From the NCBI GenBank assembly GCA_900120395.1, contig LT635553.1, positions 912,254 through 976,253 on the forward strand: a stretch of 64,000 bases of DNA, given 5' to 3'. The notes beneath the pieces were generated by a model that worked only from the letters and a program-made list of their open reading frames with translations, ran no database searches and was not told where the DNA came from. The position numbers and the translations under genes are program-made. Source of the stretch: Porphyromonadaceae bacterium FC4. Its GTDB lineage: Bacteria; Bacteroidota; Bacteroidia; Bacteroidales; Porphyromonadaceae. This document shows positions 36,383 through 45,146 of the stretch, one piece after another; the stretch's first letter is position 1; each line of letters starts with the position of its first letter.

Positions 36383-38203
36383 ATGATTAAAAGGCACCTC
36401 GGCATTTTTATTCTACTGGTCTCCTTGGTGCCTTTATCCCTCTATGGACAATCTATACGCCAAATAGAGCTTATCCTGGAGCTTTTGCCCGAGGGTGAAC
36501 AGGATCGACAAATAATAGTAGAACAATTGGAAGACCTAGTCAAATCTCCAATTGACCTAAATTCTGCCTCTGCTGAACAACTTATCTTGTTGCCATTCCT
36601 AGATGACTTCTCCGTTCGGAATATTCTTCTGCTAAGATCGCAAAAAGGAGGTTTTAGGAGTATCTACGAAATCAAAGAAGCACTTCCTGAGCTTCCTGAG
36701 CAGTATCTTGAACTTCTTGAGCCCTTCATTAGGGTAGGGGAGAGTCCCTATACCTATCATAAGCGAACTCGACATGACTTTTTCATCGGCTCTTCTATGC
36801 CTATAAAGAGACAGACTTCGAACTCTTTGGAAGTACGATACGAAGGGAGAAAAGATGGCGTACTTACCTGGCATTTTGCGGGTCAAAAGGATAAGGGGGA
36901 GAGTTGGCTCCCTCTGCGTCATGGTGGGTTTGATTATCTTACCGGAAACCTTTTCTGGAATAAAGAACGATATAGTCTGGTGGTGGGAGACTATCGACTT
37001 ACTACCGCTCATGGACTTTTGCTCGGCATGGGAAATGGTTACTTTTCAGCATTGAAGTTTGGAGGAAACGGTTCCGGAAGATGGGTGGGACAGCTCAAGC
37101 CTCATAGATCTTTTAGAGAAACGGGATTCCTCAGAGGAGTTGCCGTGCACGTACATCCTGAGTCTCCACTTTCTGTGCTTCTGTTCTCTGGCTTTGAGCC
37201 GATCGATGCTCGTCTTGAAGAGAATAGTATTCGTACGTTTTATAGAACCGGTTTTCACCGTACAGAGGCAGAGCAGCGTTACCGCCACACTGCTAGATGT
37301 GAGATGATCGGCGGTAATTTAGCCTACCGTAGCAAAAGTGTAGAGCTTGCCCTTACTACGCTTTTGTATCGATATCGTACCAAGCAGGGTGAAGCACTAT
37401 CACCCTACCGCCTGTACCCTCAGCGTACTCCCTTATGGCAAAATAGCTTGAGCGTTAACTACAAGAGTGGTCCTTTTCAATCTACAGCAGAGCTGGTATT
37501 GGATAAAAAAGACAGGAGTGCGGCTCAGGGTGCAATCATATATCGAGATGAGGCTTTCGGCACTTTGGCTCTACAAGGGCGCTATTATGGTGTTAGCTAT
37601 ATAAGTCCATATGCAGCTCCTGACAGTCATTACTCCTCCACTCGTGGAGAGAGGGGTTTACGTCTAATGTGGGAGGGGGAGGTCGCCTATTGGGTTACAG
37701 GACGTCTGTTTATTGATCGATTTAGGCGTATAGGTCCATCCTCTTCTCCTCCCGGGCACGTTATTTCGGCTCGTATTAATTATTCCAACGATCCTTGGTG
37801 GATTACAGCATCTGCTCAGTATGTTGCTGTGAAAAAAGATGCTCAGCGATTCACAGCTCGTATTCAGGGTGACCGTTCATTTTTCTCATCTTGGTCGTTA
37901 CGAGCAGGGGTCCAAGTCTCAAAGCAAAATCCGGAGCCACTAGGCTATTCCTTTTATTCGCGTTTGCACTATCACAAGGACAACTTCATGGCAGAGGGTG
38001 GGGTGCAATACTATCGTCTGTATGGATCCGTTGTTCGTGGGCAGCTCGGTTACATGCCCTACTTGTACACTCCGTCAATGCTTAGAGGCAGTGGAGTGCA
38101 CTATTTTGCGACGATGCGCTATAAGCTCACACCTGCTTTGCAACTTAATACCCGTATACATCCCTCGTTTCTTGATGCTAGCCTTGTTCTGACACTCCAA
38201 TAA
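36383..38203 (+). CDS. Exported HhH protein with predicted outer-membrane beta-barrel
   Basis: This 606-residue protein starts at ATG 36383 (MIKRHLGIFILLVSLVPLSL), with a signal peptide ending near YGQ. Residues about 45-115 hold helix-hairpin-helix motifs of ComEA type: SPIDLNSASAEQLILLPFLD and then KGGFRSIYEIKEALPEL. The rest alternates hydrophobic and aromatic residues in short strands with polar loops, ending in LNTRIHPSFLDASLVLTLQ, as expected of a beta-barrel. HhH motifs bind DNA without sequence specificity. Such a protein at the cell surface could act in DNA uptake, but this is inference. It probably shares the polA transcript. Confidence 0.65.
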   Translation: MIKRHLGIFILLVSLVPLSLYGQSIRQIELILELLPEGEQDRQIIVEQLEDLVKSPIDLNSASAEQLILLPFLDDFSVRNILLLRSQKGGFRSIYEIKEALPELPEQYLELLEPFIRVGESPYTYHKRTRHDFFIGSSMPIKRQTSNSLEVRYEGRKDGVLTWHFAGQKDKGESWLPLRHGGFDYLTGNLFWNKERYSLVVGDYRLTTAHGLLLGMGNGYFSALKFGGNGSGRWVGQLKPHRSFRETGFLRGVAVHVHPESPLSVLLFSGFEPIDARLEENSIRTFYRTGFHRTEAEQRYRHTARCEMIGGNLAYRSKSVELALTTLLYRYRTKQGEALSPYRLYPQRTPLWQNSLSVNYKSGPFQSTAELVLDKKDRSAAQGAIIYRDEAFGTLALQGRYYGVSYISPYAAPDSHYSSTRGERGLRLMWEGEVAYWVTGRLFIDRFRRIGPSSSPPGHVISARINYSNDPWWITASAQYVAVKKDAQRFTARIQGDRSFFSSWSLRAGVQVSKQNPEPLGYSFYSRLHYHKDNFMAEGGVQYYRLYGSVVRGQLGYMPYLYTPSMLRGSGVHYFATMRYKLTPALQLNTRIHPSFLDASLVLTLQ

Positions 38204-38287
38204 GTGTTGAAAAACGAGATGTAAAGGTTAAAAACTAACAAAACACGAGGAAATATGCCTTTTTATGGGACTAAAGACGGAAAAGTG

Positions 38288-38318
38288 TTGTTCATGTCCA
38301 AAATGATACGTATATTTG
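38288..38318 (+). promoter_or_regulatory. Promoter of a candidate small RNA
   Basis: TTG (38288-38290) lies 20 bases before TATATTTG (38311-38318), a good Bacteroidetes promoter, with no open reading frame downstream before a terminator. Confidence 0.65.
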
Positions 38319-38323
38319 CATTG

Positions 38324-38401
38324 TGGTTTTTTCATAATAGTATTAGATTAAAGGTTAAACAAGAAAGGTTTGGGATGTCGTGAGGCATCCTTTTCTGTTT
38401 T
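38324..38401 (+). ncRNA. Candidate small RNA of about 78 nt
   Basis: It begins about 6 bases past a consensus -7 box. It runs through an AT-rich unstructured stretch (TTTTTTCATAATAGTATTAG, then AAAGGTTAAACAAGAAAGG) and ends in a compact terminator. That terminator is GGATGTC-GTGA-GGCATCC, a 7-bp stem closed by a GNRA tetraloop (38373-38390), followed by TTTTCTGTTTT. There is no start codon with a useful ORF. Promoter plus terminator 80 bases apart in a region between HhH gene and pepC fits an independent sRNA. I recall similar AT-rich leaders in Bacteroidales but cannot name a family. Confidence 0.55.
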
Positions 38402-38491
38402 ATAGGGGGAGGTACTATTATTTGATTGCTCAGCAGTATGGGGGCGGAGTAAACCTCTTATAGGTCAATAACTGTTGGCATGATTAGAAAA

Positions 38492-38529
38492 GTAGCCCGA
38501 GTAGAGTGAAGTCACTCTACTCGGGCTAC
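38492..38529. terminator. Terminator of the cdd-dnaX-pepC operon
   Basis: A perfect 18-bp stem, GTAGCCCGAGTAGAGTGA and its complement, closes a 2-base loop. On the minus strand it is followed by TTTTCTAAT. It lies 44 bp past the pepC stop. Confidence 0.85.
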
Positions 38530-38572
38530 GAAGTTTTGAAAAGGATTTTCGGAGATCTAAATCCTTGGTTAT

Positions 38573-39790
38573 TTAGATGCCGAGCTTAGTGCGGATAGCT
38601 CTTGGGATTGCATCTTTATGAACAACGATGTTCATTGTCTTGCCAGCGACAAATGCTTTTGATGCGTACCAAATTCCGTTATACTTACCGGCGTCTTCTC
38701 CCCAAGAGTTTTTCACCATATAGAAAGGTTTCCCTGTCTGATCATTGGCAAGTCCATATATGAGCATCCCGTGATCGTCCGTGGTAGAGAGGTCGTCAAA
38801 GCCTTTTTGGCGATACTCTTGTGTTACCTTTATTTCGGGAGATCCGGGTGTCCTGATGAGTTGACCTATGGAGACTCTGTTGTTATTACCAGAGCTACCT
38901 ATCCAACGTGCTTGATCTGATCCATGGTCAGAGTTTGCTGCTTCTACATCTACCAATACCGCAAGTCCGTTCCGAGTAAAACCAGCTTCGCTTACGTCTG
39001 ATCCCCATGCAACAGTATATCCATTATCTACTGCGTTGTCGATTACTTCTATGAGCTCCTCAATTGGAAGGTTGTAGGACAACCCATGGCGCCAGTTATC
39101 CGGGATTTCTAGTACAAACTGACTGTAGAAGGGGTGGTGTGAAAAAGAGGTAAGGGATACATAGTTATTGGGATCAAGCTTGAGTGCCTGTGCAAATGTT
39201 GCCGGAGTATAGCTCTTACCCTCGTACGTAAAGCTCTGTGGAGCTTTGCCCAGATAGGCGTCTATGATCCCGTCAAATGCTTCTTCCCAAGCGGAGCTTA
39301 GATGCCCGGCTTTATCCATTTCTTTTACGAGAGCGTCAACAAACCCCTTGGCTATGGCTTCCATCTCTGTGTGCGTGTGACGTTTTGCGCCATAGTTGAG
39401 GCCGATCATTTCCTCCATGGGGACAACACCGTGACTCCCGAGAACATGTAGGACATCTCCGAATGCGCCTCCTTGAGCAAAGTTGAGAAAGCCGTGGTAG
39501 CGGACGAAGTCTCTTGCCTTATCTTTGTAACTCTGGGATACAATATACATGGGAGCTAGGATCACTTCCTTTCCGGTGAGACGGTATGCCTCAGCCTCGA
39601 GAAATCCGATCCCGCTAAAAGACCAGCAGGTACCGGTATTTGCCTGATCCTGTATTGGTGAGATCTTAGTTTCTTTGATGGTGGTAAACTTGTAGCCTTC
39701 CGGCTCTTGACTAGGCTCTTGCGCTAGTGCTGGAACTGCTAAAAAAGCAACTAGAGCACTACTTGCCAGTAGTTGATTTAGTCTTTTCAT
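38573..39790 (-). CDS. pepC: Exported C1-family cysteine peptidase (aminopeptidase C / bleomycin hydrolase type)
   Basis: This 405-residue peptidase has a signal peptide (LLASSALVAFLAVPALAQ), so unlike cytosolic PepC it acts in the periplasm or outside. The catalytic Cys is in PIQDQANTGTCWSFSGIGFL (about Cys54), the His in TTDDHGMLIYGLA (about 340), and the Asn in YMVKNSWGEDAG (about 363). Overall order matches the BleH/PepC group. It likely takes part in peptide breakdown for nutrition, in keeping with dpp4 nearby and with a proteolytic lifestyle. It is the last gene of the cdd-dnaX-pepC run (34-bp gap after dnaX), before a strong terminator. Confidence 0.9.
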   Translation of the reverse strand: MKRLNQLLASSALVAFLAVPALAQEPSQEPEGYKFTTIKETKISPIQDQANTGTCWSFSGIGFLEAEAYRLTGKEVILAPMYIVSQSYKDKARDFVRYHGFLNFAQGGAFGDVLHVLGSHGVVPMEEMIGLNYGAKRHTHTEMEAIAKGFVDALVKEMDKAGHLSSAWEEAFDGIIDAYLGKAPQSFTYEGKSYTPATFAQALKLDPNNYVSLTSFSHHPFYSQFVLEIPDNWRHGLSYNLPIEELIEVIDNAVDNGYTVAWGSDVSEAGFTRNGLAVLVDVEAANSDHGSDQARWIGSSGNNNRVSIGQLIRTPGSPEIKVTQEYRQKGFDDLSTTDDHGMLIYGLANDQTGKPFYMVKNSWGEDAGKYNGIWYASKAFVAGKTMNIVVHKDAIPRAIRTKLGI

Positions 39791-39824
39791 TCTGTTTCGA
39801 TTTTATTTTTGATTTATGAAAAAG

Positions 39825-41624
39825 TTAGCTCATCGGGCGGAGGTCTAGATCTTCTGCAAACTTTGCAAACCACTCATTGGTCTTCTCAAAGTGTTCAAAT
39901 TTAGCCTCCGGAGTTTTGAGTTCGTTGTCCTGTATTGTATTGTCAATCTCTATCTGTATTCGGATGTTGTCGTTTTGCAGACTGTCCGCTAAGTATTTTA
40001 GTATTCCTGGAAGTTGGTCATTGAGTTGTCTTGCTTCTGTGTCATTGCCCACTTTTACCTCAAGATCGGCAACAGTGCCCGTGACTATATGAGGCTGATA
40101 GCTGAGCATTGCATGTCGGACGAGCATTTGACCCTTGGGCATTTTTGCAGCGTAGCTGTTCCATGCCTTGTGTAGGTCTTCATTAGAAAAGTCGGAGTTC
40201 CTTGCCTCGGACAGTGCTACCTTCTCTTGCTTCTGGAGTTTCTGCTCTTCGACAGTCGTTTTTCCTGTCAAGAGGTTAAAGCCAAAGTGCTGCTGCGCTT
40301 TCGATATATTGTGTTTTGTGGATGATGTTGTAGTCGGTGTTGTCCCAGCCTGGGTATTTGTTGTGGAGACTGATTGACGGTAGACTTTGGCTTCGGGTGC
40401 TTTCCTCGCTTCCCTCTTCTCATTTGCCGTCCTCTCTTGCTCTGAGTTTGATGGGGTGGGGGACGTCACGGTTTTAGGCGTAGAGGATGTGCCATCTGCT
40501 TCGTTTTGTGGGGTCGGGTACAGACTGCTTGTGGGGCACTTTTCGACCATTTTTAGCAGAGCCACCTCTAGAGCCAAACGCTTTTCGCTACTGTTTTTGT
40601 ACTGAGCTCCAAACGCTGTACTGATCTTCAAGAACTCCCAAAGGAGCTGCGTCTTTGAATACTGTCCCGCCTTGAGTAGGCGTTGACGAATAGAGTCAGG
40701 CGCCTCTACGATGCTTGCAGTCTCCGGGCTTTGGGAAAGAAGGACGTTCCGAAGAAACGTAGAAAAACCACGCATGATATTGTCTCCTTCGTAGCCGCGG
40801 CGTAAGAGTGCATCGATAAGAAGCAGTACTTGGTCATGCTTGCCTTGGAGGATGAATGCCAGGAGCTGGAAATACTCATCTTCATCCAGGAGGTTGAGGT
40901 TATCTCTGACACCTTGGATCGTTATAACGCCATTGCCAAATCCTGCGATCTGGTCAAACATGCTCAAGGCATCGCGCATACCCCCATCCGCGCTGATGGC
41001 AATGAGTTGCAGAGCTTCTGTATCAGCTTGGATATTCTCTTCTTTAGCTACATACTGGAGATGACGGGTGATGTCCTCCGGAGTAATCCTGTTGAAGTCA
41101 TGCACCTGACAGCGAGAGATGATGGTAGGAAGGACTTTATTCTTCTCTGTAGTCGCAAGGATAAATATAGCGTGTGCAGGCGGTTCCTCAAGTGTTTTTA
41201 GGAACGCATTGAAAGCACTACTCGATAGCATATGCACCTCGTCAATGATGTACACACGATACTTACCCACCGAGGGAGGAATATAGACCTGCTCGGTGAG
41301 CTGCCGGATGTCGTTGACAGAGTTGTTGGATGCCGCATCCAGCTCAAAGATATTGTATGAGCGTTGTTCGTTGGCTGCCACACAACTCTCACACTCATTG
41401 CATGCCTCTCCCTTGTCTGTACGGTGAAGGCAGTTGATGGTTTTGGCAAAAATACGGGCGCACGAAGTCTTTCCCACTCCTCTCGGACCGCAGAATAGAT
41501 AAGCATGAGACAGCTTGTCCTGAAGAATGGCGTTGCGGAGTGTTGTGGTCAGAGCTTCCTGACCTACGACGCTGGCAAAGGTGCTTGGACGGTATTTCCT
41601 TGCGGAAACAACAAAATTACTCAT
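39825..41624 (-). CDS. dnaX: DNA polymerase III subunit gamma/tau
   Basis: DnaX is the ATPase of the clamp loader. The 599-residue protein has Walker A GPRGVGKTSCARIFAKTINC near 45, a zinc-binding Cys cluster CNECESC near 77, DEVHMLS near 126, and the SRC sensor motif near 167. A proline/threonine-rich linker (about 365-450) with TNTQAGTTPTTTSSTK precedes a C-terminal domain that contacts DnaE/DnaB in tau. I see no obvious slippery site for gamma production, though I did not search thoroughly. It starts 6 bp after cdd. Confidence 0.95.
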   Translation of the reverse strand: MSNFVVSARKYRPSTFASVVGQEALTTTLRNAILQDKLSHAYLFCGPRGVGKTSCARIFAKTINCLHRTDKGEACNECESCVAANEQRSYNIFELDAASNNSVNDIRQLTEQVYIPPSVGKYRVYIIDEVHMLSSSAFNAFLKTLEEPPAHAIFILATTEKNKVLPTIISRCQVHDFNRITPEDITRHLQYVAKEENIQADTEALQLIAISADGGMRDALSMFDQIAGFGNGVITIQGVRDNLNLLDEDEYFQLLAFILQGKHDQVLLLIDALLRRGYEGDNIMRGFSTFLRNVLLSQSPETASIVEAPDSIRQRLLKAGQYSKTQLLWEFLKISTAFGAQYKNSSEKRLALEVALLKMVEKCPTSSLYPTPQNEADGTSSTPKTVTSPTPSNSEQERTANEKREARKAPEAKVYRQSVSTTNTQAGTTPTTTSSTKHNISKAQQHFGFNLLTGKTTVEEQKLQKQEKVALSEARNSDFSNEDLHKAWNSYAAKMPKGQMLVRHAMLSYQPHIVTGTVADLEVKVGNDTEARQLNDQLPGILKYLADSLQNDNIRIQIEIDNTIQDNELKTPEAKFEHFEKTNEWFAKFAEDLDLRPMS

Positions 41625-41630
41625 CGGAAA

Positions 41631-42107
41631 TCAGAGACTAGATGCATCGAAGTTGATGGGAAGTAAGTCACGACAGTCCGAAATAATCTTGGCTGATTTT
41701 TCGCCTGCAAGGATTACCGAAAAGGGTTGTTTGAAACGGTCGGCCACCTCCAGCATGACCTGTCGACAGCCGCCACACGGTGCAGCAAGATTTGCCATCT
41801 TGCCATCTTCGCGCATCGCCACTACCGCTAGCTTAGCTACCGGGTCTTCGGGGTACTTTGCTCCGGCATAGAAAAGGGCTGTACGCTCAGCGCAAAGACC
41901 GGATGGATAGGCTGCATTTTCTTGATTTGATCCGGTGACAATCCGTCCGCTGTTGAGACGGAGAGCCGCACCAACCCTGAAGTGAGAGTACGGTGCGTAG
42001 GCATCGGTCGCTGCAGCTTTTGCATGCTCAACCAACTCCTGATCTGCTGATGAAAGGTCTGTCAGATCTAGTTCTTCTATTGGGATGATTATATTTTTAC
42101 TACTCAT
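41631..42107 (-). CDS. cdd: Cytidine deaminase
   Basis: Cdd deaminates cytidine and deoxycytidine in pyrimidine salvage. The 158-residue length matches the tetrameric type. Zinc and catalytic residues are the CAERTA motif near 73 (Cys, Glu) and APCGGCRQVMLE near 109 (Cys, Cys). SGRIVTGSNQENAAYPSGL matches the substrate loop. It is the first gene of the operon with dnaX and pepC. Confidence 0.95.
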   Translation of the reverse strand: MSSKNIIIPIEELDLTDLSSADQELVEHAKAAATDAYAPYSHFRVGAALRLNSGRIVTGSNQENAAYPSGLCAERTALFYAGAKYPEDPVAKLAVVAMREDGKMANLAAPCGGCRQVMLEVADRFKQPFSVILAGEKSAKIISDCRDLLPINFDASSL

Positions 42108-42368
42108 TGATCCAACTCTATTAGAGGTGAAAGGGCTTTGCTTAAGGGAAAAGCCCTCTTGGGTAAAGTTACTATTTTTATCCTAATCAACCCATATACA
42201 GATCTTGAATCTAGGTGATCAAGTTAGGCGCCTTACGAAAAATCATCTTTCACGTCTCCCCATACAGAAAAGGGAGGTCTGGATCAGAAATAGGAATAAA
42301 TCAACGAATGCTGTATGCTGTTGATAAACAGATAGATGTCGATCCTAAAAAAGAGGCTGCCTAATGGC
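42108..42368. other. Upstream region of cdd, no gene seen
   Basis: This is the cdd promoter side. A possible minus-strand -7 box, TAACTTTA, lies about 60 bp before cdd. A short hairpin AAAGGGCTTTGC/AAGGGAAAAGCCCT is near 42130-42155. The remainder is featureless to me: no ORF with a ribosome binding site, no tRNA. Confidence 0.4.
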
Positions 42369-42456
42369 AAAAAGTTTCCTACTGGAAACAGATCTCTTCT
42401 ATCCGTCAAATCGTTCTCTTTCCTACTGGAAACTTTTCGCTACTATCCGTCAAATT
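42369..42456 (-). repeat. Interspersed 44-bp-unit dimer repeat, copy 5 (inverted)
   Basis: This is the only copy in minus orientation. Read on the minus strand it begins TTTGACGGATAGTAGCGAAA and ends GTTTCCAGTAGGAAACTTTTT. It lies between rpsU and cdd, both on the minus strand, so it keeps the same orientation relative to the downstream gene (cdd) as most other copies have. Confidence 0.9.
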
Positions 42457-42566
42457 TCTTGCTCGTGTCGGAACGAAGAATAGAGAGGAAATTCTAATGG
42501 ACTGCTCTGCAGTCAAACCGGAAAAGATGCTTGTGAACCAACTAACCCAGATATATGGAGAAAAAG

Positions 42567-42600
42567 CAAGGGGTGCATTGTCATGACAATGCACCCCTTG
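42567..42600. terminator. Terminator of rpsU, 34-bp perfect palindrome
   Basis: CAAGGGGTGCATTGTCA and its exact complement are joined with no spacer. On the minus strand it is followed by CTTTTTCTCC. It lies about 140 bp past the rpsU stop. Confidence 0.8.
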
Positions 42601-42742
42601 TGTATCTAAACAACACCTCCTAGGATGTATAATTTATGTGTTACCTGCTTTAAATGTAAAGAGTCTCCGGTTTGCTCCCAGCGTGTGGCAGTAGCCTAAG
42701 AAAAGCATATGCTCACCTAGGGCGAACCGATTTACTCAAATA

Positions 42743-42937
42743 CTACTCCAGCTCTTCCTGGCGGAGACGCTGAACGTAACGAGCTTTTTCCATTTTGCGA
42801 CGCTTGACAGCAGACGGCTTCTTGAATTCCTTCCTGTCACGTAGCTGGCGCATGGTTCCGGTACGGTCAAACTTCCGCTTGAATTTCTTCAGGGCTCTTT
42901 CGATGTTCTCACCCTGCTTTACGGGTACAATGATCAT
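42743..42937 (-). CDS. rpsU: 30S ribosomal protein S21
   Basis: This is a 64-residue basic protein (MIIVPVKQGENIERALKKFK start; RRKMEKARYVQRL end) of S21 type. It binds the 16S 3' end near the anti-SD and helps translation initiation. It is a single-gene transcript with its own promoter and terminator. Confidence 0.95.
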   Translation of the reverse strand: MIIVPVKQGENIERALKKFKRKFDRTGTMRQLRDRKEFKKPSAVKRRKMEKARYVQRLRQEELE

Positions 42938-43017
42938 AAATTAAATTCTCTCGTAGTTGTTGTTGTATGATGTAAATTGCTTAAAACTAACGTGCAGCTC
43001 CCTCAATACTGCGGTGG

Positions 43018-43049
43018 CAAAGGTACTTATTTTATCTGAAACTCACAAG
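43018..43049 (-). promoter_or_regulatory. rpsU promoter
   Basis: On the minus strand TACCTTTG (43025 to 43018) lies 20 bases after CTTG (43049 to 43046). The leader would be about 70 bases. Confidence 0.7.
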
Positions 43050-43108
43050 CTTAAGCAAGGTTTATGACCTTGGGGCATCCCTCTTTCAAGTGCAATAGTG
43101 GTTCAAAC

Positions 43109-43666
43109 TTAGCAATCAAATCCGGGGCGAGAGAGTGTGCCGTGTGTACTGTAGTAGTGCTTGACCTCCTCCATCTCAGTGACAAGGTCTGCATAGTCGA
43201 TGAGCTCCTTTGGCGCATACCTGCCTGTGATGATAACCTCTACGCCGGGTGCACGCTTTTCAAGAGTAGAAAGCACAGCCTCTATATCAATCAGTCTGTA
43301 GTGGCATGCAATGGTAAGCTCGTCGAGAATAACCAGGTCATATGCACCGCTTGACATGATTTTTTCAACATGGTTCAGTGCCTGCTTAGCCGCTTGGAGG
43401 TCGGTATGGTCGGGATCCTTAGTAATAAAGCACCCGCTGCCAAGCTGCCGGATGAGCAATCTGCCCGGCTCAAAAAGCTCTTGCAGTCGGGTCTCATGGT
43501 ATGGGATATTCTTTACAAACTGCCCTATATATACACTTAGCCCCGCTCCTAGTGCTCTTACCGCAAGGCCAAACGCGGCCGTCGTTTTTCCTCTGCCATT
43601 GCCCGTATAGACTTGCACGTAGCCTTTTGGCTGATCACCCATGGTTACGGCAGATTTATCTGGCAT
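43109..43666 (-). CDS. cobO: Cob(I)alamin adenosyltransferase (CobO/BtuR)
   Basis: It transfers the adenosyl group of ATP to cob(I)alamin or corrinoid precursors. The 185-residue length fits the CobA/BtuR type. The P-loop is YTGNGRGKTTAAFGLAVRAL near 21. ILDELTIACHYRLID near 113 is the Asp-Glu block, and EVIITGRYAPKELIDYADLVTEM follows. It starts 3 bp after the lactonase stop, so the two are cotranscribed. No other cobalamin synthesis genes are here, so salvage is likely. Confidence 0.93.
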   Translation of the reverse strand: MPDKSAVTMGDQPKGYVQVYTGNGRGKTTAAFGLAVRALGAGLSVYIGQFVKNIPYHETRLQELFEPGRLLIRQLGSGCFITKDPDHTDLQAAKQALNHVEKIMSSGAYDLVILDELTIACHYRLIDIEAVLSTLEKRAPGVEVIITGRYAPKELIDYADLVTEMEEVKHYYSTHGTLSRPGFDC

Positions 43667-43669
43667 TGA

Positions 43670-44779
43670 CTAGAAACGATCCCATAGGATAAAGACTGGT
43701 TTTTGCACCAGTATTGTCAGCTGGCTGCGGGTAAGCTTGCCTGACTTTTTGTCGCGGATAAAGACTTGGACTTCGTTGCTATCTCTTGCAGCCACAGCGA
43801 TGTAGTCATCTGTCGGGCTAATAGCAAATTGCCTGGGATGTGCCCCGGTCGGGCAAAAACCGACTTCGGACAGTTTGCCATCAGCTTCAACACCGTAGAT
43901 CAGGATACCGGGAGTCCCACTTCTGAAGGAGGCATAAAGGTGCTTTCCGCTATGGCTCAGGGATATGTGTGCCCCGGTGCTGTGTGCCCCGGTGTCAATC
44001 GTCTGGATAAGCGAGAGCTTGCCATTGTGGTGTTTGTACACATAGATTCGAGGGCTTTTTTCAGCTATCAGGTAGGCATAGCGACCGGTGCCATCAAAGA
44101 TTAGGTGACGTGGACCGGTACCTTTGGGTAGATCGGTGTGCTCGGTATCAATGGTCAAAGGGGGATTGGTCCGACTGGTATTGAAGTGAAAAACCTTGTC
44201 TTGTGCCAAGTCCGGGACGAAGAGCCCTTTGCCGTTTGGGGTTATTACAACAGCATGGGGGTGTGATGTCCCGGCTGAAGTTAAGTCAATCCGCCAGTCA
44301 GCTTGCTCTAGGAAGCCCTTTTTATCGGTGTTGAACAGAGTGATTGACCCTGATCCATAGTTTGCTGTTAGGACTTTGTCATCCAATACGCTTACATATG
44401 TAGGGGCATTGCCTAGTGTGTATGACTGATTGAGTAGCGTGAGTTCGCCGCTGATTTTGTTTAGCTCGTAGGCAGATACTGTGGGTTGATCTGTAGTCTC
44501 GTTTGTCACGTACAAAACACTATTTCGACGGTTAAGAGCCATGTACGTTGGGGACGGAGTCAGTACTTTCCCAGTGTGTTCTGCTCGAAGTGTCTCGGGG
44601 TTGATGCTATAGCTCTGTATGGTGCCGCTCTTTTCTGTTTGCCCCAGTGTGCCTATGAGCATGAGTTCATGATCCACACCACTTGTTGGCTGAGGGTGTT
44701 CTGTTTTGTTGAAGATTCCACAGCCGGAGAGAATCCAGGCTGTGGCAATTAGGATGGTAAGCTTGTGGAAGTATCTCAT
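43670..44779 (-). CDS. Lactonase-family seven-bladed beta-propeller lipoprotein (6-phosphogluconolactonase-like)
   Basis: This 369-residue protein belongs to the lactonase family typified by YbhE/Pgl. It has a lipoprotein signal (LTILIATAWILSGCGIFNK, Cys20), so it is exported, which argues against cytosolic 6-phosphogluconolactonase. Propeller repeats include NRRNSVLYVTNETTDQPTV near 89, HPHAVVITPNGKGLFVPDL near 173, GTGPRHLIFDGTGRYAYLI near 219, AHISLSHSGKHLYASFRSG near 263, and AHPRQFAISPTDDYIAVA near 310. The natural substrate is unknown. It is the first gene of a two-gene run with cobO. Confidence 0.8.
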   Translation of the reverse strand: MRYFHKLTILIATAWILSGCGIFNKTEHPQPTSGVDHELMLIGTLGQTEKSGTIQSYSINPETLRAEHTGKVLTPSPTYMALNRRNSVLYVTNETTDQPTVSAYELNKISGELTLLNQSYTLGNAPTYVSVLDDKVLTANYGSGSITLFNTDKKGFLEQADWRIDLTSAGTSHPHAVVITPNGKGLFVPDLAQDKVFHFNTSRTNPPLTIDTEHTDLPKGTGPRHLIFDGTGRYAYLIAEKSPRIYVYKHHNGKLSLIQTIDTGAHSTGAHISLSHSGKHLYASFRSGTPGILIYGVEADGKLSEVGFCPTGAHPRQFAISPTDDYIAVAARDSNEVQVFIRDKKSGKLTRSQLTILVQKPVFILWDRF

Positions 44780-44865
44780 GATCTTAGCGTTTTATCTCTA
44801 TTGCTCGTTGTCACTGTTCACCACATCTGGTGCGATTGGACGAGCTTCATGGACAATAATCAATA

Positions 44866-44894
44866 CAAAGGTATCTCAAAAACAGGAAAACAAG
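44866..44894 (-). promoter_or_regulatory. Promoter of the lactonase-cobO run
   Basis: On the minus strand TACCTTTG (44873 to 44866) has CTTG about 18 bases upstream (44894 to 44891). The leader would be about 80 bases. Confidence 0.6.
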
Positions 44895-45146
44895 AAATCA
44901 AGCAGATAGCGAATATATTTCGAAAAATACCCGTGGATTACTTGGAATTGTTTATATTTGTCTTGTTGCTGCATGGGTTAGTAAAATAATCAATGAACCG
45001 CAGCTTGATTAGAGAAAATAACAGCGCTGGCTGTTGCTATCTTTTGTATTGATTGCAGAAGAGTAGTTTCCTTTATTGCTCCACTCTACTGTCAACCAAG
45101 ACTTTTTATATTGACTTTTTTGAATACTACATACAAAATAAGAACA
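44895..45146. other. Upstream region of the AGE-family epimerase
   Basis: AT-rich with no gene. TATCTTTTG near 45038-45046 could be a -7 box for the epimerase, giving a leader of about 100 bases; its -33 element is weak. Confidence 0.4.
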
